DNA of 64,000 nt. It comes from Myxococcota bacterium. Lineage in GTDB: Bacteria > Myxococcota_A > UBA796 > JAFGLY01. The notes beneath the pieces were generated by a model. It saw nothing but the letters and a program-made list of their open reading frames with translations, made no database searches and was not told the origin of the DNA. Position 1 is the stretch's first letter. Every line of letters starts with the position of its first letter. The stretch is from assembly GCA_024276675.1 (NCBI GenBank), contig JAJRWT010000038.1, positions 51,791 through 115,790 on the forward strand, in the 5' to 3' direction. Both the position numbers and the translations under genes were made by a program. Shown piece by piece: positions 24,269 through 33,419 of this stretch.

Positions 24269-27200
24269 TCAGAAACTGGTTCCCATCTGGGCATACAGCC
24301 CCCCCAGGTCGCCTGGAGAGTAGCCATCTCCCAGCAGCGCGAAGGCGTAGCCCAGTCGCCCCGTGAAGCCCCAGCCCCAGCCCAACACAACGCCAAGCCG
24401 CAGCTCCGCCCCCAGCCCCACCAGTGTATCCGTAAGCACCTGGGCCATCTCGTCGCCCGCCTGGGGCAGGCTGTCGAAGGCGTTGCCCAGGTCGGAGAAG
24501 ACGGCCGCGTGCAGGGTGCGTACGAAGAAGGGGAGAGTGCCGGCGCCGCGGTCGATGCGCAACAACGGCAGACGATATTCTACCGAGGCCAGGTAGTACC
24601 AGTCGCCGTAGACCGTGGCGACGGGGAAGCCCCGGAGGGAGCGGTATTCGTCGGGCAAGACGTACAGCGAGCCTTCTCCGTAGCTGCCGCCCAGGCGGAA
24701 GGAGCCGTAGTTCAGGCGATCTCCAAGCGAGAGCCCGACGGCCCCTCGCAGGCCCAGGACGTGGTTGGAGAGCCATGGCAGGGAGAGGTATTCTCTCCAT
24801 TCGGCGGTGAACTGTACTTGGTCGAAGGGCTGGCTTTCGCCCTGGTCGTCCAGGGTGTGGGAGCCCAGCAGCGAGGTGGTGGTTTCGGCCGAGATGTTTA
24901 TGGCACGGCCCTTTTCGGGGGAAATACTATATGGGTAGCTGCTGCCCCAGGCGTATCGCCAGCCCCCTCCAAGGGTGGAGAGGAAGCCCCTTGTGGGCAG
25001 GTAGGCCAGGTAGGCATCGGCTGGCAGGTCGTAGAGGCTGGTTCGCGACAGACCCTCGTACTTGATGTAGTAGGTACGGCGTTCGTCCTTGGGAATGGCA
25101 ACCTGGCCCCAGAACTTGCTGCGCTTGTCGTAGTAGATGTCGTCGCCCTTTTCGATGCCAGGAATATAGGGGCCGCCCTCGTCCGGGGGGCTGCCCTCCA
25201 GGTACAGGTTGCCGTACCTGACGGTGGAGAGGTAGGCGCCCATGGAATAGACCGGGTGCCAGCGATTGAGGATAACGCTACCGCCGCCGCCCACGAAGCT
25301 GTTGTCGGTTCGGTACGTGAGAAACCCGGAGTAATAGTAGTGACGCAGCGTATCGGTGCCCGATGTCCCCAACACACCCAGGAAGCCGTAGTCGGTGATG
25401 TAGGCAGAAGGGGCCAGAAAGCGCGGGGGCAACAAGGTGGGCAGGGGATTGTAGCGCTTTTCCGGATAGTCGGCGCCATGGGCGGTCGAAGTCGTTTCGC
25501 CAGGGTTGTCGTGGGGTTCCATGGGTGGTGGGACTCGGTCGGGAGTGCCATTTCCCGGCCCGGGGCCGGGCTGCATATCGCCGGCGCCTTCGTTTTTCGG
25601 GCGTACCTCGGCTTGGTTCGGTGGAGCAAGAAGCGACGCCAGGGGGGGACCGCCGGAGGGTGGGATGGTGCCCATGTCCAGCCAGGACGAGGGGGTCAGG
25701 CCCATGAGCCGGATGTCCTGGCCATCGTAGGTGAAGTCCGAGTAGGCCAGTGACTTGCCGTCGGGGTGGAGGGAGGGTTGGAAGGCGCCGCCCAGCACGT
25801 TGGTCACCCGCCAGAGATGCTCGGTGGCAAGGTCGATGGCGTAGATGTTCCAGATACCGTCGCGGTCCGAGCTGAAGAACAGCCTGCGACCGTCCGGGCT
25901 CCAGGCGGGGTCGATGTCCCACGTGTCGCCGGGAAAGACGCGGCGGTAGGGGGTGCCGTCGGAGCGGTAGATCCATATGGTGCGGTTGCCGCCGGTCCAG
26001 GCGGAGAGGGCTATCCAGCGGCCGTCGGGTGAGAACCTGGGGGTGGAGAGCTGGCTGTGATCCCGGTTCTGGGTGAGCGGAACCAGGCGCCGGTCCACGG
26101 TGAGACGGGCGAGGTCGTTGTTCTGTCGGTCGTTGGTGACCACGATGAGTTCACGGCCATCGGGCGAGAAGGCGGGATCGCGGGCCCGGGCGCCGGAGGT
26201 GATGGTCTCGGTTTCTTCGGAGTCCAGATCGTGAAGGCGTATGTCGTAGAAATAGTTGTAATAGTCCACGATGTGGGGAACGGCGAAGGCGAAGGCTCGG
26301 CCATCGCCGCGCCAGCTCAGGCCCTTGACCGAGCTGTATTCCTCAAGGATCTTTTCGGAGTTCCTTCCCTGGCCGTCCGCCAACCATATCGCTGGCCCGG
26401 TGGCGCGGTCGTAGCAGGTGTAGAGAAGAGCATGACCGTCGGGCGAGAAGGTGGGCTGGGTGCAGACGGCTTCGCCGTCGCTCACCAGGTCGGATTCGCT
26501 GGGACCGGCCGAGAGCACGCGGTCCTTCTGGACCTGGTAGCGTTGCTCCATGTCGGCGCGCCATTCCCTGTAGAGTTTTTTGAAGCTCTTGCCGAAGACG
26601 CGGCGAGCGGGGAGCCAGTAGGGGAGCCAGCCCCCGTAGACGTGAACCCAGTCCCGGATCTTGTCCCGGCCGGTCTCGCGGGCGATGAAGTCCAGGAAGT
26701 CCTGTCCGAAGAGGTAGCGCAGGTTGCCCGAGGGGGGATCCGCCTGGAAGCCGTCCAGGTTGCCCAGGGGTGGGAAGTGATCCTCCAGGACGGTCATCCT
26801 TTTGATCATGTCCACGTAGCTGCTACGCCCACGCCCCCCATCGGTGAGGAGGGTTTCCTGGTAGACTGCCAGACCCTCCACGATCCAGCCGGGGGAGATG
26901 TCGTTGACGGAGACGATGCGGCCCAGCACCAGTCGCAGCAGCCTGGGCAGACCCTTCACGGTGTCCAGGTGGACGATGTGGGTCAGCTCGTGGGTCAGTA
27001 TTGCCTCGTTCCAGTCGGAATACAGGCTGAGTGTGCCCCCTTCCTGGGGCGCCGTCACGTAGATCACGATGGTGTTCACCGGCAGGCGCATGGCGTAGCC
27101 GTTGGCCGAGTCGGTATTGTCCACCAGCACCAGCTCCACGGGGCGCTTGGGCTGCGAATCCAGTTGGCGGGTGACCCGGCCCCAGATCTTGCCGCAGATT

Positions 27201-27457
27201 CGTGCCATCTCCAGGGCGAGCTGTTCTTCTCCGTCGTGGTAGGTGATGTTGAAGTGAGTCGTGGAGATTGTGCGCCATGTGAGGTGGGGGTCGTAGGATG
27301 CCGCCCGAAGGCTTGCCGGCAGCGAGGACAGCAGGACGACAAGGATCAGGAGAGCCGGGGGGAGGGCACTGGTCCTGTTCCCGACAGACCTGTGACCCTG
27401 GAGGCGTCTTCCTGTTTCGGGATTCTCCGGAGCTGCGTTCCTGGCGGCTTTGCTCAC
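24269..27457 (-). CDS. Three-part outer-membrane protein: gluzincin protease, PD40 propeller, Omp85-like barrel
   Basis: 1062 residues from a GTG. A hydrophobic segment near residues 33-52 is the export signal. Residues 55-280 are a peptidase-MA-like domain: THELTHIVH with His156, Glu157 and His160, and a Glu in GWIVEGLAVYQE as third zinc ligand. Residues 330-640 hold at least five PD40/TolB-like blades (FSPDGHALLY, FSPDGRELIV, FSPDGRWIAL, WSPDGRRLFF, LHPDGKSLAY). A Pro/Gly-rich linker follows. The last 380 residues are a bacterial surface-antigen-type barrel ending in Phe, the signal read by the BAM complex. It likely sits in the outer membrane with protease and propeller in the periplasm. 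Substrate unknown. Confidence 0.85.
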   Translation of the reverse strand: MSKAARNAAPENPETGRRLQGHRSVGNRTSALPPALLILVVLLSSLPASLRAASYDPHLTWRTISTTHFNITYHDGEEQLALEMARICGKIWGRVTRQLDSQPKRPVELVLVDNTDSANGYAMRLPVNTIVIYVTAPQEGGTLSLYSDWNEAILTHELTHIVHLDTVKGLPRLLRLVLGRIVSVNDISPGWIVEGLAVYQETLLTDGGRGRSSYVDMIKRMTVLEDHFPPLGNLDGFQADPPSGNLRYLFGQDFLDFIARETGRDKIRDWVHVYGGWLPYWLPARRVFGKSFKKLYREWRADMEQRYQVQKDRVLSAGPSESDLVSDGEAVCTQPTFSPDGHALLYTCYDRATGPAIWLADGQGRNSEKILEEYSSVKGLSWRGDGRAFAFAVPHIVDYYNYFYDIRLHDLDSEETETITSGARARDPAFSPDGRELIVVTNDRQNNDLARLTVDRRLVPLTQNRDHSQLSTPRFSPDGRWIALSAWTGGNRTIWIYRSDGTPYRRVFPGDTWDIDPAWSPDGRRLFFSSDRDGIWNIYAIDLATEHLWRVTNVLGGAFQPSLHPDGKSLAYSDFTYDGQDIRLMGLTPSSWLDMGTIPPSGGPPLASLLAPPNQAEVRPKNEGAGDMQPGPGPGNGTPDRVPPPMEPHDNPGETTSTAHGADYPEKRYNPLPTLLPPRFLAPSAYITDYGFLGVLGTSGTDTLRHYYYSGFLTYRTDNSFVGGGGSVILNRWHPVYSMGAYLSTVRYGNLYLEGSPPDEGGPYIPGIEKGDDIYYDKRSKFWGQVAIPKDERRTYYIKYEGLSRTSLYDLPADAYLAYLPTRGFLSTLGGGWRYAWGSSYPYSISPEKGRAINISAETTTSLLGSHTLDDQGESQPFDQVQFTAEWREYLSLPWLSNHVLGLRGAVGLSLGDRLNYGSFRLGGSYGEGSLYVLPDEYRSLRGFPVATVYGDWYYLASVEYRLPLLRIDRGAGTLPFFVRTLHAAVFSDLGNAFDSLPQAGDEMAQVLTDTLVGLGAELRLGVVLGWGWGFTGRLGYAFALLGDGYSPGDLGGLYAQMGTSF

Positions 27458-27526
27458 GGTGTGGCAGGTCCTTGGGATCTTGACGGCACTGGACTCCTGG
27501 TTCGCGATCAGGGTGTCGGTGTCGTG

Positions 27527-28036
27527 CTAGAAATAATAGTGCAGCCCCATCCCCGGACTGGCGGCGAAGGTGGAGATGCCCGTCGGGTCGCCGAGTGCGA
27601 TGGTCAGGCCCCATTCGGCGGCAAAGCCCAGGTTTTCCAGGCCGAAAAGGAAGAACTCGACTCCCAGGCCGGGGTCGATCTGGACGTAGACGTCGTTTTC
27701 GGTCATGGTCAGGCCGCTGCCGATGGCTCCGTAGAGGTTCATGTTGTCCTCTACCACGAATGCGTACAGGACTCGCCCCCCGGTGAAGAAGCCGTTGACC
27801 ACGTAGTCGAAGTTGACGGCAGTAAGCCCGAAATCCAACTCGACCTGAATATTGATGGCTGGATCGGGCATGGGCAGCCCATAACGAACGGAGAGAGCAG
27901 TCAGGGAGGAGTACTGGCCGAATTGGTTGTTGAAACCCAGACCAGCTCGGTTTCGAAGATCCTTGGCCTGGGCCTGCGGGGCCCAGGTGGCGGTCGCGGC
28001 AAAAACCAGCAGAGCGGCGGCATGCTGTCGGCGCAT
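27527..28036 (-). CDS. Small outer-membrane beta-barrel protein
   Basis: 169 residues. The signal peptide ends ATWAPQAQA. The mature part alternates hydrophobic and polar residues as in eight-stranded barrels (YSSLTALSVRYG, GGRVLYAFVV, FAAEWGLTIAL) and ends GLHYYF, with the C-terminal Phe that the BAM complex recognises. No family name is clear. It lies 69 bases upstream of the three-domain barrel gene on the same strand and may share its transcript. The ribosome site is weak (GGA at about -12). Confidence 0.75.
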   Translation of the reverse strand: MRRQHAAALLVFAATATWAPQAQAKDLRNRAGLGFNNQFGQYSSLTALSVRYGLPMPDPAINIQVELDFGLTAVNFDYVVNGFFTGGRVLYAFVVEDNMNLYGAIGSGLTMTENDVYVQIDPGLGVEFFLFGLENLGFAAEWGLTIALGDPTGISTFAASPGMGLHYYF

Positions 28037-28203
28037 GGCAGAGATTCCGTGAAGATGGGGTGGATGCAGGCTCCATGTTCCCGAAGGGCCGGTGAGTCGG
28101 CCCTGGACGGAGCCAGGAGAAGCAGTATCCAGGGATAACAGGTTCCGCTGTGTCTTGCCCCGCTCCCCTGCCCGGTGCCAGCCGCCGGGGCAAGAGCCCG
28201 GGG

Positions 28204-29226
28204 TCAATCGCCGGACGGTCCCGACTCCAGCAGAATGGCACGGGCGCGCCTGGGCTCCCCGGCTCCCTCCACCAGGGCCATTCCCCTCCGCATGGTTCGC
28301 CGCCGGGATGCTCCCAGCGCCCTCGCGGTCCACTTCTCGAAGAAGAGAAGGTTTTCCCAGGGATCCATGGACAGGAAGTCCTGGTCCGTTTCCATGGTCA
28401 CCGTGATGGGGATGTCGGGGGAGAAGTCAAAGAACGCCCTGTCCAGATCCCGCCGGATGCTGATGCTCCTGCCCACCTGCAAGCCATCCTTGCTGCTGGC
28501 AAACCAGGTCAGTGCACGGGTTTCTGGATTCTCCGTGCCCAGGGGCCGCTGGTGGATTCGCTCCACAATCGAGGGACTCATGCCCAGCGACTCCATGCCC
28601 ACCGACCATGTGGCGTCCATGACGTAGAGCGACACGCGGGGAACCTTGCCGGGCCAGGTGTCCCCTGCTCTGCGGAGCGCCACGCCCGTTCCCCGGAGGA
28701 CATCGCCTTCGGCCTGGCTGCTCCAGGCTCCGCTGAGTGAAGCCAGCGGAATGGGTACCCCCACGGTCCACTGGCGCTGGCCTTCCCGCAGTACGGTGGG
28801 AGGAACGCCACGATGTTGATCGTTGGTGGCGTTGACGGGCAAGGGGGTTGCTGCCAGCACCAGCGTGGCGTCCATGTGGGCTTCGTCTTCACGCAGCGAG
28901 AAAACCCATTGCTCTTGCTGCATTTCGATCCTGTCATAGGCCAGGCGGAGTTCGTCTCCGGTGCGGGAGCGCCACACCCCGGCGGTGCTGCGGTGCAGCA
29001 TGAGAGGTGATTCCATCGGTGGAAAGAGGGTGAACCAGACTTCTCCCTGGCCCCGGAGCAGTCCGGTATTGCCCGCTCCGACTCTTGCTTCCAGCACAGT
29101 GCCGGAGTCGGTGATGGCCAGGATTTCCCAGTATTCGCGCCAGGTGAGGCGATGGGAGGGAGACCTGGTGCAGGATGCCAGCAGCAGGATGGTGACCAGG
29201 CAGATCATGTTGCGGGCAGGGGTCAT
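28204..29226 (-). CDS. Lipoprotein of unknown function
   Basis: 340 residues. The signal ends LLLASC, giving a lipidated Cys near residue 19. The mature part has alternating strand-like segments and two possible repeats around WTVGVPIPLASL and WSVGMESLGM. Nothing in it matches an enzyme motif. It follows the two paralogous lipoprotein genes on the same strand after 78 bases, so it is probably in their operon. A start at 29298 is possible, but 29226 places the signal peptide correctly. Confidence 0.75.
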   Translation of the reverse strand: MTPARNMICLVTILLLASCTRSPSHRLTWREYWEILAITDSGTVLEARVGAGNTGLLRGQGEVWFTLFPPMESPLMLHRSTAGVWRSRTGDELRLAYDRIEMQQEQWVFSLREDEAHMDATLVLAATPLPVNATNDQHRGVPPTVLREGQRQWTVGVPIPLASLSGAWSSQAEGDVLRGTGVALRRAGDTWPGKVPRVSLYVMDATWSVGMESLGMSPSIVERIHQRPLGTENPETRALTWFASSKDGLQVGRSISIRRDLDRAFFDFSPDIPITVTMETDQDFLSMDPWENLLFFEKWTARALGASRRRTMRRGMALVEGAGEPRRARAILLESGPSGD

Positions 29227-29304
29227 GGAGCGGACCTCGCCTGGGGATGCTGTTCCCTTGCTGGGTCCCCGTCCGATGCTGTGCAGGCCTCTGGTCATGT
29301 TCTA

Positions 29305-30174
29305 TCAACGTTTCATTCTGGGCTGGAACATGGGATTCCAGGGTCGGATGAAGTCGGTGCCTTTGGTACATATCCGTTCCCTGGCCGTTTCGGCTGCCTC
29401 GACGAGAAGTGGCTCGTCTGTGGCGAGGTTTTCCAGGAGTGAAGGGGGCAGTTGGCCCGCACGGCAGCTTCGGTCCAGCAGGTCGCCATCCCGCGAGACG
29501 GCCACGAGCCGGTCGGTGACCAGTCGTTGCACGAAGAGCGCGGTGTCTCTCTGGCATCGAACTCGGTTTCTGGGTACCAGCCAGGTGCATGCACGCAGAT
29601 CCGGGGGGCGGTGGTGCAGCCAGTAGAAGTACCAGAAGTCTCCCCAGACCCGTTCTTCCTGGTTGGGACCGGTGGTTTCCACCTGTCCGAAGTAGTCCAC
29701 CACCTGGCTGGCCTGCCTGACGAGCCCCGGCAGACGCGCCCATTCGGCGTTGCGGTCGTCTGTATCTTCGTCGGTCTGCCGGTTCCAGTCCAGTTTGACC
29801 AGTTCTTGCAACTCCCGGGTCCATACATGGTAGAGGCACTCGTCCAGAAAGCGCCCTGCCCGGCCGCATGACACCAGGGCATCCCAACGCCTGCCAGAGG
29901 CCGCCAGGCGCTCGGCCACCAAAAAATGGCATTCCTGTCGCCAGGAGGGATCCTGAATCAGGCGACAGGCATCTCCGGCCAGTGATTCACGCTGACGTAC
30001 CACCGAAGCCAGACATTCACCGGCTTCTTTCTGGTGGGAGATGGACTGGCAGGCATCCAGGGCTTGTTGGTCGGAGGTGTTTTCGTCCAGGGCCCGAATG
30101 TAGAGATCCCGATCCCCGGGGACCGTTCCGCAGGAACCCAGCAGCAGAAGGATGAAGAGACCTTTCCGTGTCAA
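29305..30174 (-). CDS. Cys-rich lipoprotein, paralogue B
   Basis: 289 residues. The signal ends LLLLGSCGTV. The mature half carries paired cysteines in a repeated pattern: CQSISHQKEAGEC, then CRLIQDPSWRQEC, then CGRAGRFLDEC. Each is a Cys, about nine to eleven residues, then Cys, often preceded by Glu, within short helices. The upstream neighbour has the same pattern. The pattern suggests disulfide-braced helical hairpins outside the cytoplasm. Its ATG overlaps the stop of the upstream gene (ATGA at 30171-30174). Function unknown. Confidence 0.75.
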   Translation of the reverse strand: MTRKGLFILLLLGSCGTVPGDRDLYIRALDENTSDQQALDACQSISHQKEAGECLASVVRQRESLAGDACRLIQDPSWRQECHFLVAERLAASGRRWDALVSCGRAGRFLDECLYHVWTRELQELVKLDWNRQTDEDTDDRNAEWARLPGLVRQASQVVDYFGQVETTGPNQEERVWGDFWYFYWLHHRPPDLRACTWLVPRNRVRCQRDTALFVQRLVTDRLVAVSRDGDLLDRSCRAGQLPPSLLENLATDEPLLVEAAETARERICTKGTDFIRPWNPMFQPRMKR

Positions 30175-30956
30175 GGGCAGATGTCCTGGTGCACTCTTCT
30201 GTTGCGGATGGATTCCAACTGGGGATCAGGAGTCGTGAGGAGATCCTGGGGCAGGGGTCCACCATCGCAGGGGTAGCTGCGGGTGTCCCGGGCCTGGTTC
30301 AGGCGGTCTTCGTAGAGAGCCCTGCCGGTCTGCCAGCATGCGTCGGATCGGTCAGGCCTGGTGATCTCCCTGCACACAGCGCGGTCCAGGGGGAGGGAAC
30401 TCCCCAGCACCCAGCGGAAGAGGGCAGACCAGGCCCGCAGGTCGTCGGGTTGAAGCCCAACATCCAGGCATTTCTGCTCCATTTGCCGGTGCAGGTCCGG
30501 ATCGCTCGCCCTCGTGCCCTTTTCCACCCAGGACTTGAAAGAGCCCGAGAGGAGATGCAGGCGGCAGTCGGGTTCGAATCTACCCGCGTTGCTGCATGCC
30601 TCCGGGTCGTTCCGGGCCTCCGCGACCTGGAAGGCACATTCCTGGACTGCCATGTCGGAGTCCAGCGAGTGGCACCTGGACAGGAGGGAGGAGGTGGGTT
30701 CATCGTGGAAGGCGGCGATGGCTTCGACTCCCGCCAATCCGCATTCAGAACGGAGATCGCCGTCATCGATGGCCCTGCAGAGTTGAAAACCCTGGCGAGG
30801 CTCTTGTTTCATGAGCTGCAGGGCTTCCGTGAACAGCTCCCTGTCTTCTCCCAGCGGGCCCAGCTCCTTGCAGGAGATGGTGGAGGTCAGGAGGCAAAGC
30901 AGCAGCCCGGGAAGTTGGCCGTGGTGCTTGGCGTGGCGGCGGCGTGTCGTGTTCAT
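30171..30956 (-). CDS. Cys-rich lipoprotein, paralogue A
   Basis: 261 residues. The signal ends STISCKELG, giving the lipidated Cys near residue 29. The repeats CRAIDDGDLRSEC, CHSLDSDMAVQEC and CSNAGRFEPDC match the Cys-x(9-11)-Cys pattern of the downstream paralogue, including the AGRF...C segment shared with it. The longer frame to 31055 lacks a signal at its start, so 30956 is preferred. Stop and start overlap as ATGA with paralogue B, so the pair is translationally coupled and the products may work as a complex. Confidence 0.75.
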   Translation of the reverse strand: MNTTRRRHAKHHGQLPGLLLCLLTSTISCKELGPLGEDRELFTEALQLMKQEPRQGFQLCRAIDDGDLRSECGLAGVEAIAAFHDEPTSSLLSRCHSLDSDMAVQECAFQVAEARNDPEACSNAGRFEPDCRLHLLSGSFKSWVEKGTRASDPDLHRQMEQKCLDVGLQPDDLRAWSALFRWVLGSSLPLDRAVCREITRPDRSDACWQTGRALYEDRLNQARDTRSYPCDGGPLPQDLLTTPDPQLESIRNRRVHQDICP

Positions 30957-31059
30957 GCTGGTCTCGGGGCTGGGTTCTGCACCCTTGGGGCATGTCGCAG
31001 GTCGAGCGCTTTTTGCCCTGAACATACAGTACATCAACCGTGGATTCCGGACCATGGAG

Positions 31060-33240
31060 TCAGTCTATGACCTCGACTTCGTCTCTGACGGTTTCTCGCA
31101 GGAGCGTGCGCAGGGCTTCCTGGCGTTGTGGGTCGTGTTGGTAGAGCATGGCCACCTGGCCCATGAGATCGCGAGATCTGCGGAAGGCTCCCACCAGGTC
31201 GCCGGAGATGTCCGTGCGGGATCTTAAGTGGGGGAGCAGGTCGTCCAGCGCCCAGCCCTCGGCCCAGCAGCAGCCGAAGGGTAGCAATTCCGGATCCCAT
31301 TCCACCTCGAAACCCGTCAGGACTTCGGCTCCGGTGACCACGTGTCCCACGCGGATCTCGTGGGCCTGGCGTGAAACGGCCTTCAACTCCGGGGTCATCC
31401 TGAAGGTGGATTTGACTCCCCGTTTGAAGGATTGCACCATGGAGCAGAGAAGTCCGAAGAGCAAGGGAGGTGAGAGCGAGTCCAGCAGCCCGGAGAGAAA
31501 GAGTTCGGTGGCAAACACCTCGTTGATCTGGAGGTGCCGAAGCGCCTGGGCCCCGGCGTTGAAGGCCCCATTCGGTGCCAGGTACCCAACATCCTTGAGG
31601 AAGGTTACCTTTCGCTGAAAGTCCCACCAGCAGCGATCCCGCTTGTGCTCGGCCTCGGCCCGCAGGTGGGCGGCCTTGTTGATCTTCTTGCGCAGGGACG
31701 GTGGTAGCTGCTTTGGCAGGGGGCTGTCGGGCGGCAGGTCAAGGCTGCGCCTTAGGTGACGTTCCAGGCTGTTGGCCCTGCCCAGGTGTTGACTGGCCAG
31801 CTCCTGGTCGTGGAACGACAGGAAGCTCAAGCGAGTGAGTTCGCGGATGCGGTCTTCGCTGTGTCTGGCCAGCAGGTTGATGACGGAATTGAAGCTCAGG
31901 TTGAAACTGGAACGAACTTTTTCTGGATTCTGGGCGCGGTACCGGGCGATGTGGGGAGCGATATCGTCGTAGATGTCGTGGTCCATCCTGATGACCACGT
32001 GCCCCAGTTTGTCCATGCCTCGTCTTCCAGCCCGGCCTGCTTTTTGCATGAACTGCCGGGTGGTCAGCGGGGCGAAGCCATGACCGTCGTATTTGCGCAA
32101 CTCATCGAAGACCACCGTGCGGGCGGGCATGTTGATCCCCAGGGCGAAGGTGCTGGTGCAATAGAGCACCTGGATGAGCCTGGCTTCATAGAGACGTTCC
32201 ACGAGGGCCTTGAGCTGCACGTGCAGACCAGCATGGTGGAATCCGATTCCGGTTTCGTACATGGCGCGAAGAGCCGGTGTCAATACGGATTCACCTGTAT
32301 CGGGAAGAGCCTGCTCCAAGATGGCCCGGCAGCGACGACGGGACGAGGCCGACAGGAGATTGGGTCGTTGTCGAAGCAGGGAGAAGGCGCAGGCCTCGGC
32401 GGCCCCTCGGCTGAAGACGAAGTAGAGGCATGGCAGAAATCCCTTCTGCAACCTGGCGATCACATCCAGGTGTCCGGTGCGTGGCTCGCGGGATGGGCCG
32501 TGGCGCCCGGAGCCTCTCCTTTTGGTGTTTTGCGGGTGGGCACGGCCTCGTTGGGCTCGTTTTCCAGCGTGCCTGGTTTTCTTTGTTTTCTGGAACTCCT
32601 TTCGCCAACGCCGGTGGGCCTTGTCGAAGGCTTCGGGAGAGACCAGGCCACTGTGCCGGTTGAAGATTTGCAGCTCAAGGGGCACCGCCCGTCTTGGCTC
32701 CAGCACCACGCTGGTGGGGGTTCCTCTGACTGTGCTCATCCATCTTGCGAATTCGTCCAGGTTGCTCAGAGTTGCCGACAGTCCCAGCACCTGGACTCTC
32801 TTGGGCAGGTAGATGAGCACCTCCTCCCATGTGGTTCCTCTTTCCCGGTCGTCCAGAAAGTGGATTTCGTCCAGTATTACGTGTTGGAGTGCCCCTGTGG
32901 GTTCACTTGCCAGGAGCATGTTCCGCAGGATCTCGGTGGTCATGACGCGGCAAGGAGCATCGCGTCTTATCACCAGGTCCCCTGTGACCAGTCCAACGGA
33001 GTCGTCACCGTGAAGACGGCAGTAGTCCCTGAATTTCTGGTTGGACAGGGCTTTGATGGGGGCGGTATAGACGACCTCGTGGCCGGCCGCCAGTGCGGTG
33101 GCCACCATGTGGTCGGCGATGACGGTCTTGCCGGTTCCCGTGGGAGCGCAGACCAGTACCGATGAGCCATGGTCCAGATGATCGATGGCTGCTTGTTGAA
33201 ACTCGTCCAGGATGAAATGTGATGTATTCATGCAAGGCAT
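31060..33240 (-). CDS. Ski2/HelY-like DEAD/DEAH-box RNA helicase
   Basis: 726 residues. Motifs in order: Walker A APTGTGKT, PIKALSNQKF (Ia), VTGDL, TTEILRNML, DEIH (II), GLSATLSN (III), FHHAGL, TSTFALGINMPA (V) and QKAGRAGRRGMD (VI). The GINMPA and GRAGRRG forms are typical of the Ski2/Mtr4 family, known in bacteria as HelY. A basic insert around residues 210-250 (KTKKTRHAGKR) may contact RNA. The C-terminal part is helical and lacks a clear arch domain. It probably unwinds structured RNA during processing or decay. The start is either 33240 or the ATG nine bases later. Confidence 0.9.
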   Translation of the reverse strand: MPCMNTSHFILDEFQQAAIDHLDHGSSVLVCAPTGTGKTVIADHMVATALAAGHEVVYTAPIKALSNQKFRDYCRLHGDDSVGLVTGDLVIRRDAPCRVMTTEILRNMLLASEPTGALQHVILDEIHFLDDRERGTTWEEVLIYLPKRVQVLGLSATLSNLDEFARWMSTVRGTPTSVVLEPRRAVPLELQIFNRHSGLVSPEAFDKAHRRWRKEFQKTKKTRHAGKRAQRGRAHPQNTKRRGSGRHGPSREPRTGHLDVIARLQKGFLPCLYFVFSRGAAEACAFSLLRQRPNLLSASSRRRCRAILEQALPDTGESVLTPALRAMYETGIGFHHAGLHVQLKALVERLYEARLIQVLYCTSTFALGINMPARTVVFDELRKYDGHGFAPLTTRQFMQKAGRAGRRGMDKLGHVVIRMDHDIYDDIAPHIARYRAQNPEKVRSSFNLSFNSVINLLARHSEDRIRELTRLSFLSFHDQELASQHLGRANSLERHLRRSLDLPPDSPLPKQLPPSLRKKINKAAHLRAEAEHKRDRCWWDFQRKVTFLKDVGYLAPNGAFNAGAQALRHLQINEVFATELFLSGLLDSLSPPLLFGLLCSMVQSFKRGVKSTFRMTPELKAVSRQAHEIRVGHVVTGAEVLTGFEVEWDPELLPFGCCWAEGWALDDLLPHLRSRTDISGDLVGAFRRSRDLMGQVAMLYQHDPQRQEALRTLLRETVRDEVEVID

Positions 33241-33313
33241 CTATCGTGAAGGCCAGGGTGTTGCCCCACCATGGCAGTCCATGCCGCCGTTTCGACGGAA
33301 AAACCTTGGGGAG

Positions 33314-33380
33314 TGCCCATCCAGTGGGCAGTCCCGCCGGGGGAGCAGATCTTTCCGGATGGAAACTTCCCGGCTTTCGC
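33314..33380 (+). promoter_or_regulatory. Candidate structured leader element, copy 2
   Basis: Hairpins: GCCCA-TCCAG-TGGGC (33315-33329), GGGAG-CAGATC-TTTCC (33341-33356, with G-T pairs) and an outer GCCGGG/CCCGGC pairing (33336-33341 with 33369-33374), alternatives rather than all at once. It ends GCTTTCGC. It aligns over about 45 bases with 15831-15893, sharing the CCAGT loop, TCCCGC, GAGCAGA and CTTTCC. It ends 40 bases before the porin ATG, where it could affect translation or termination. Confidence 0.45.
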
Positions 33381-33419
33381 GTTACCCACCGTACCGCTCT
33401 TCTCAACCTGAGGGAAACC

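Noticed and set aside
26057..28138. A 693-codon plus-strand frame
   Set aside because: It is antisense to the protease-propeller-barrel protein and the small barrel protein, both with recognisable domains.
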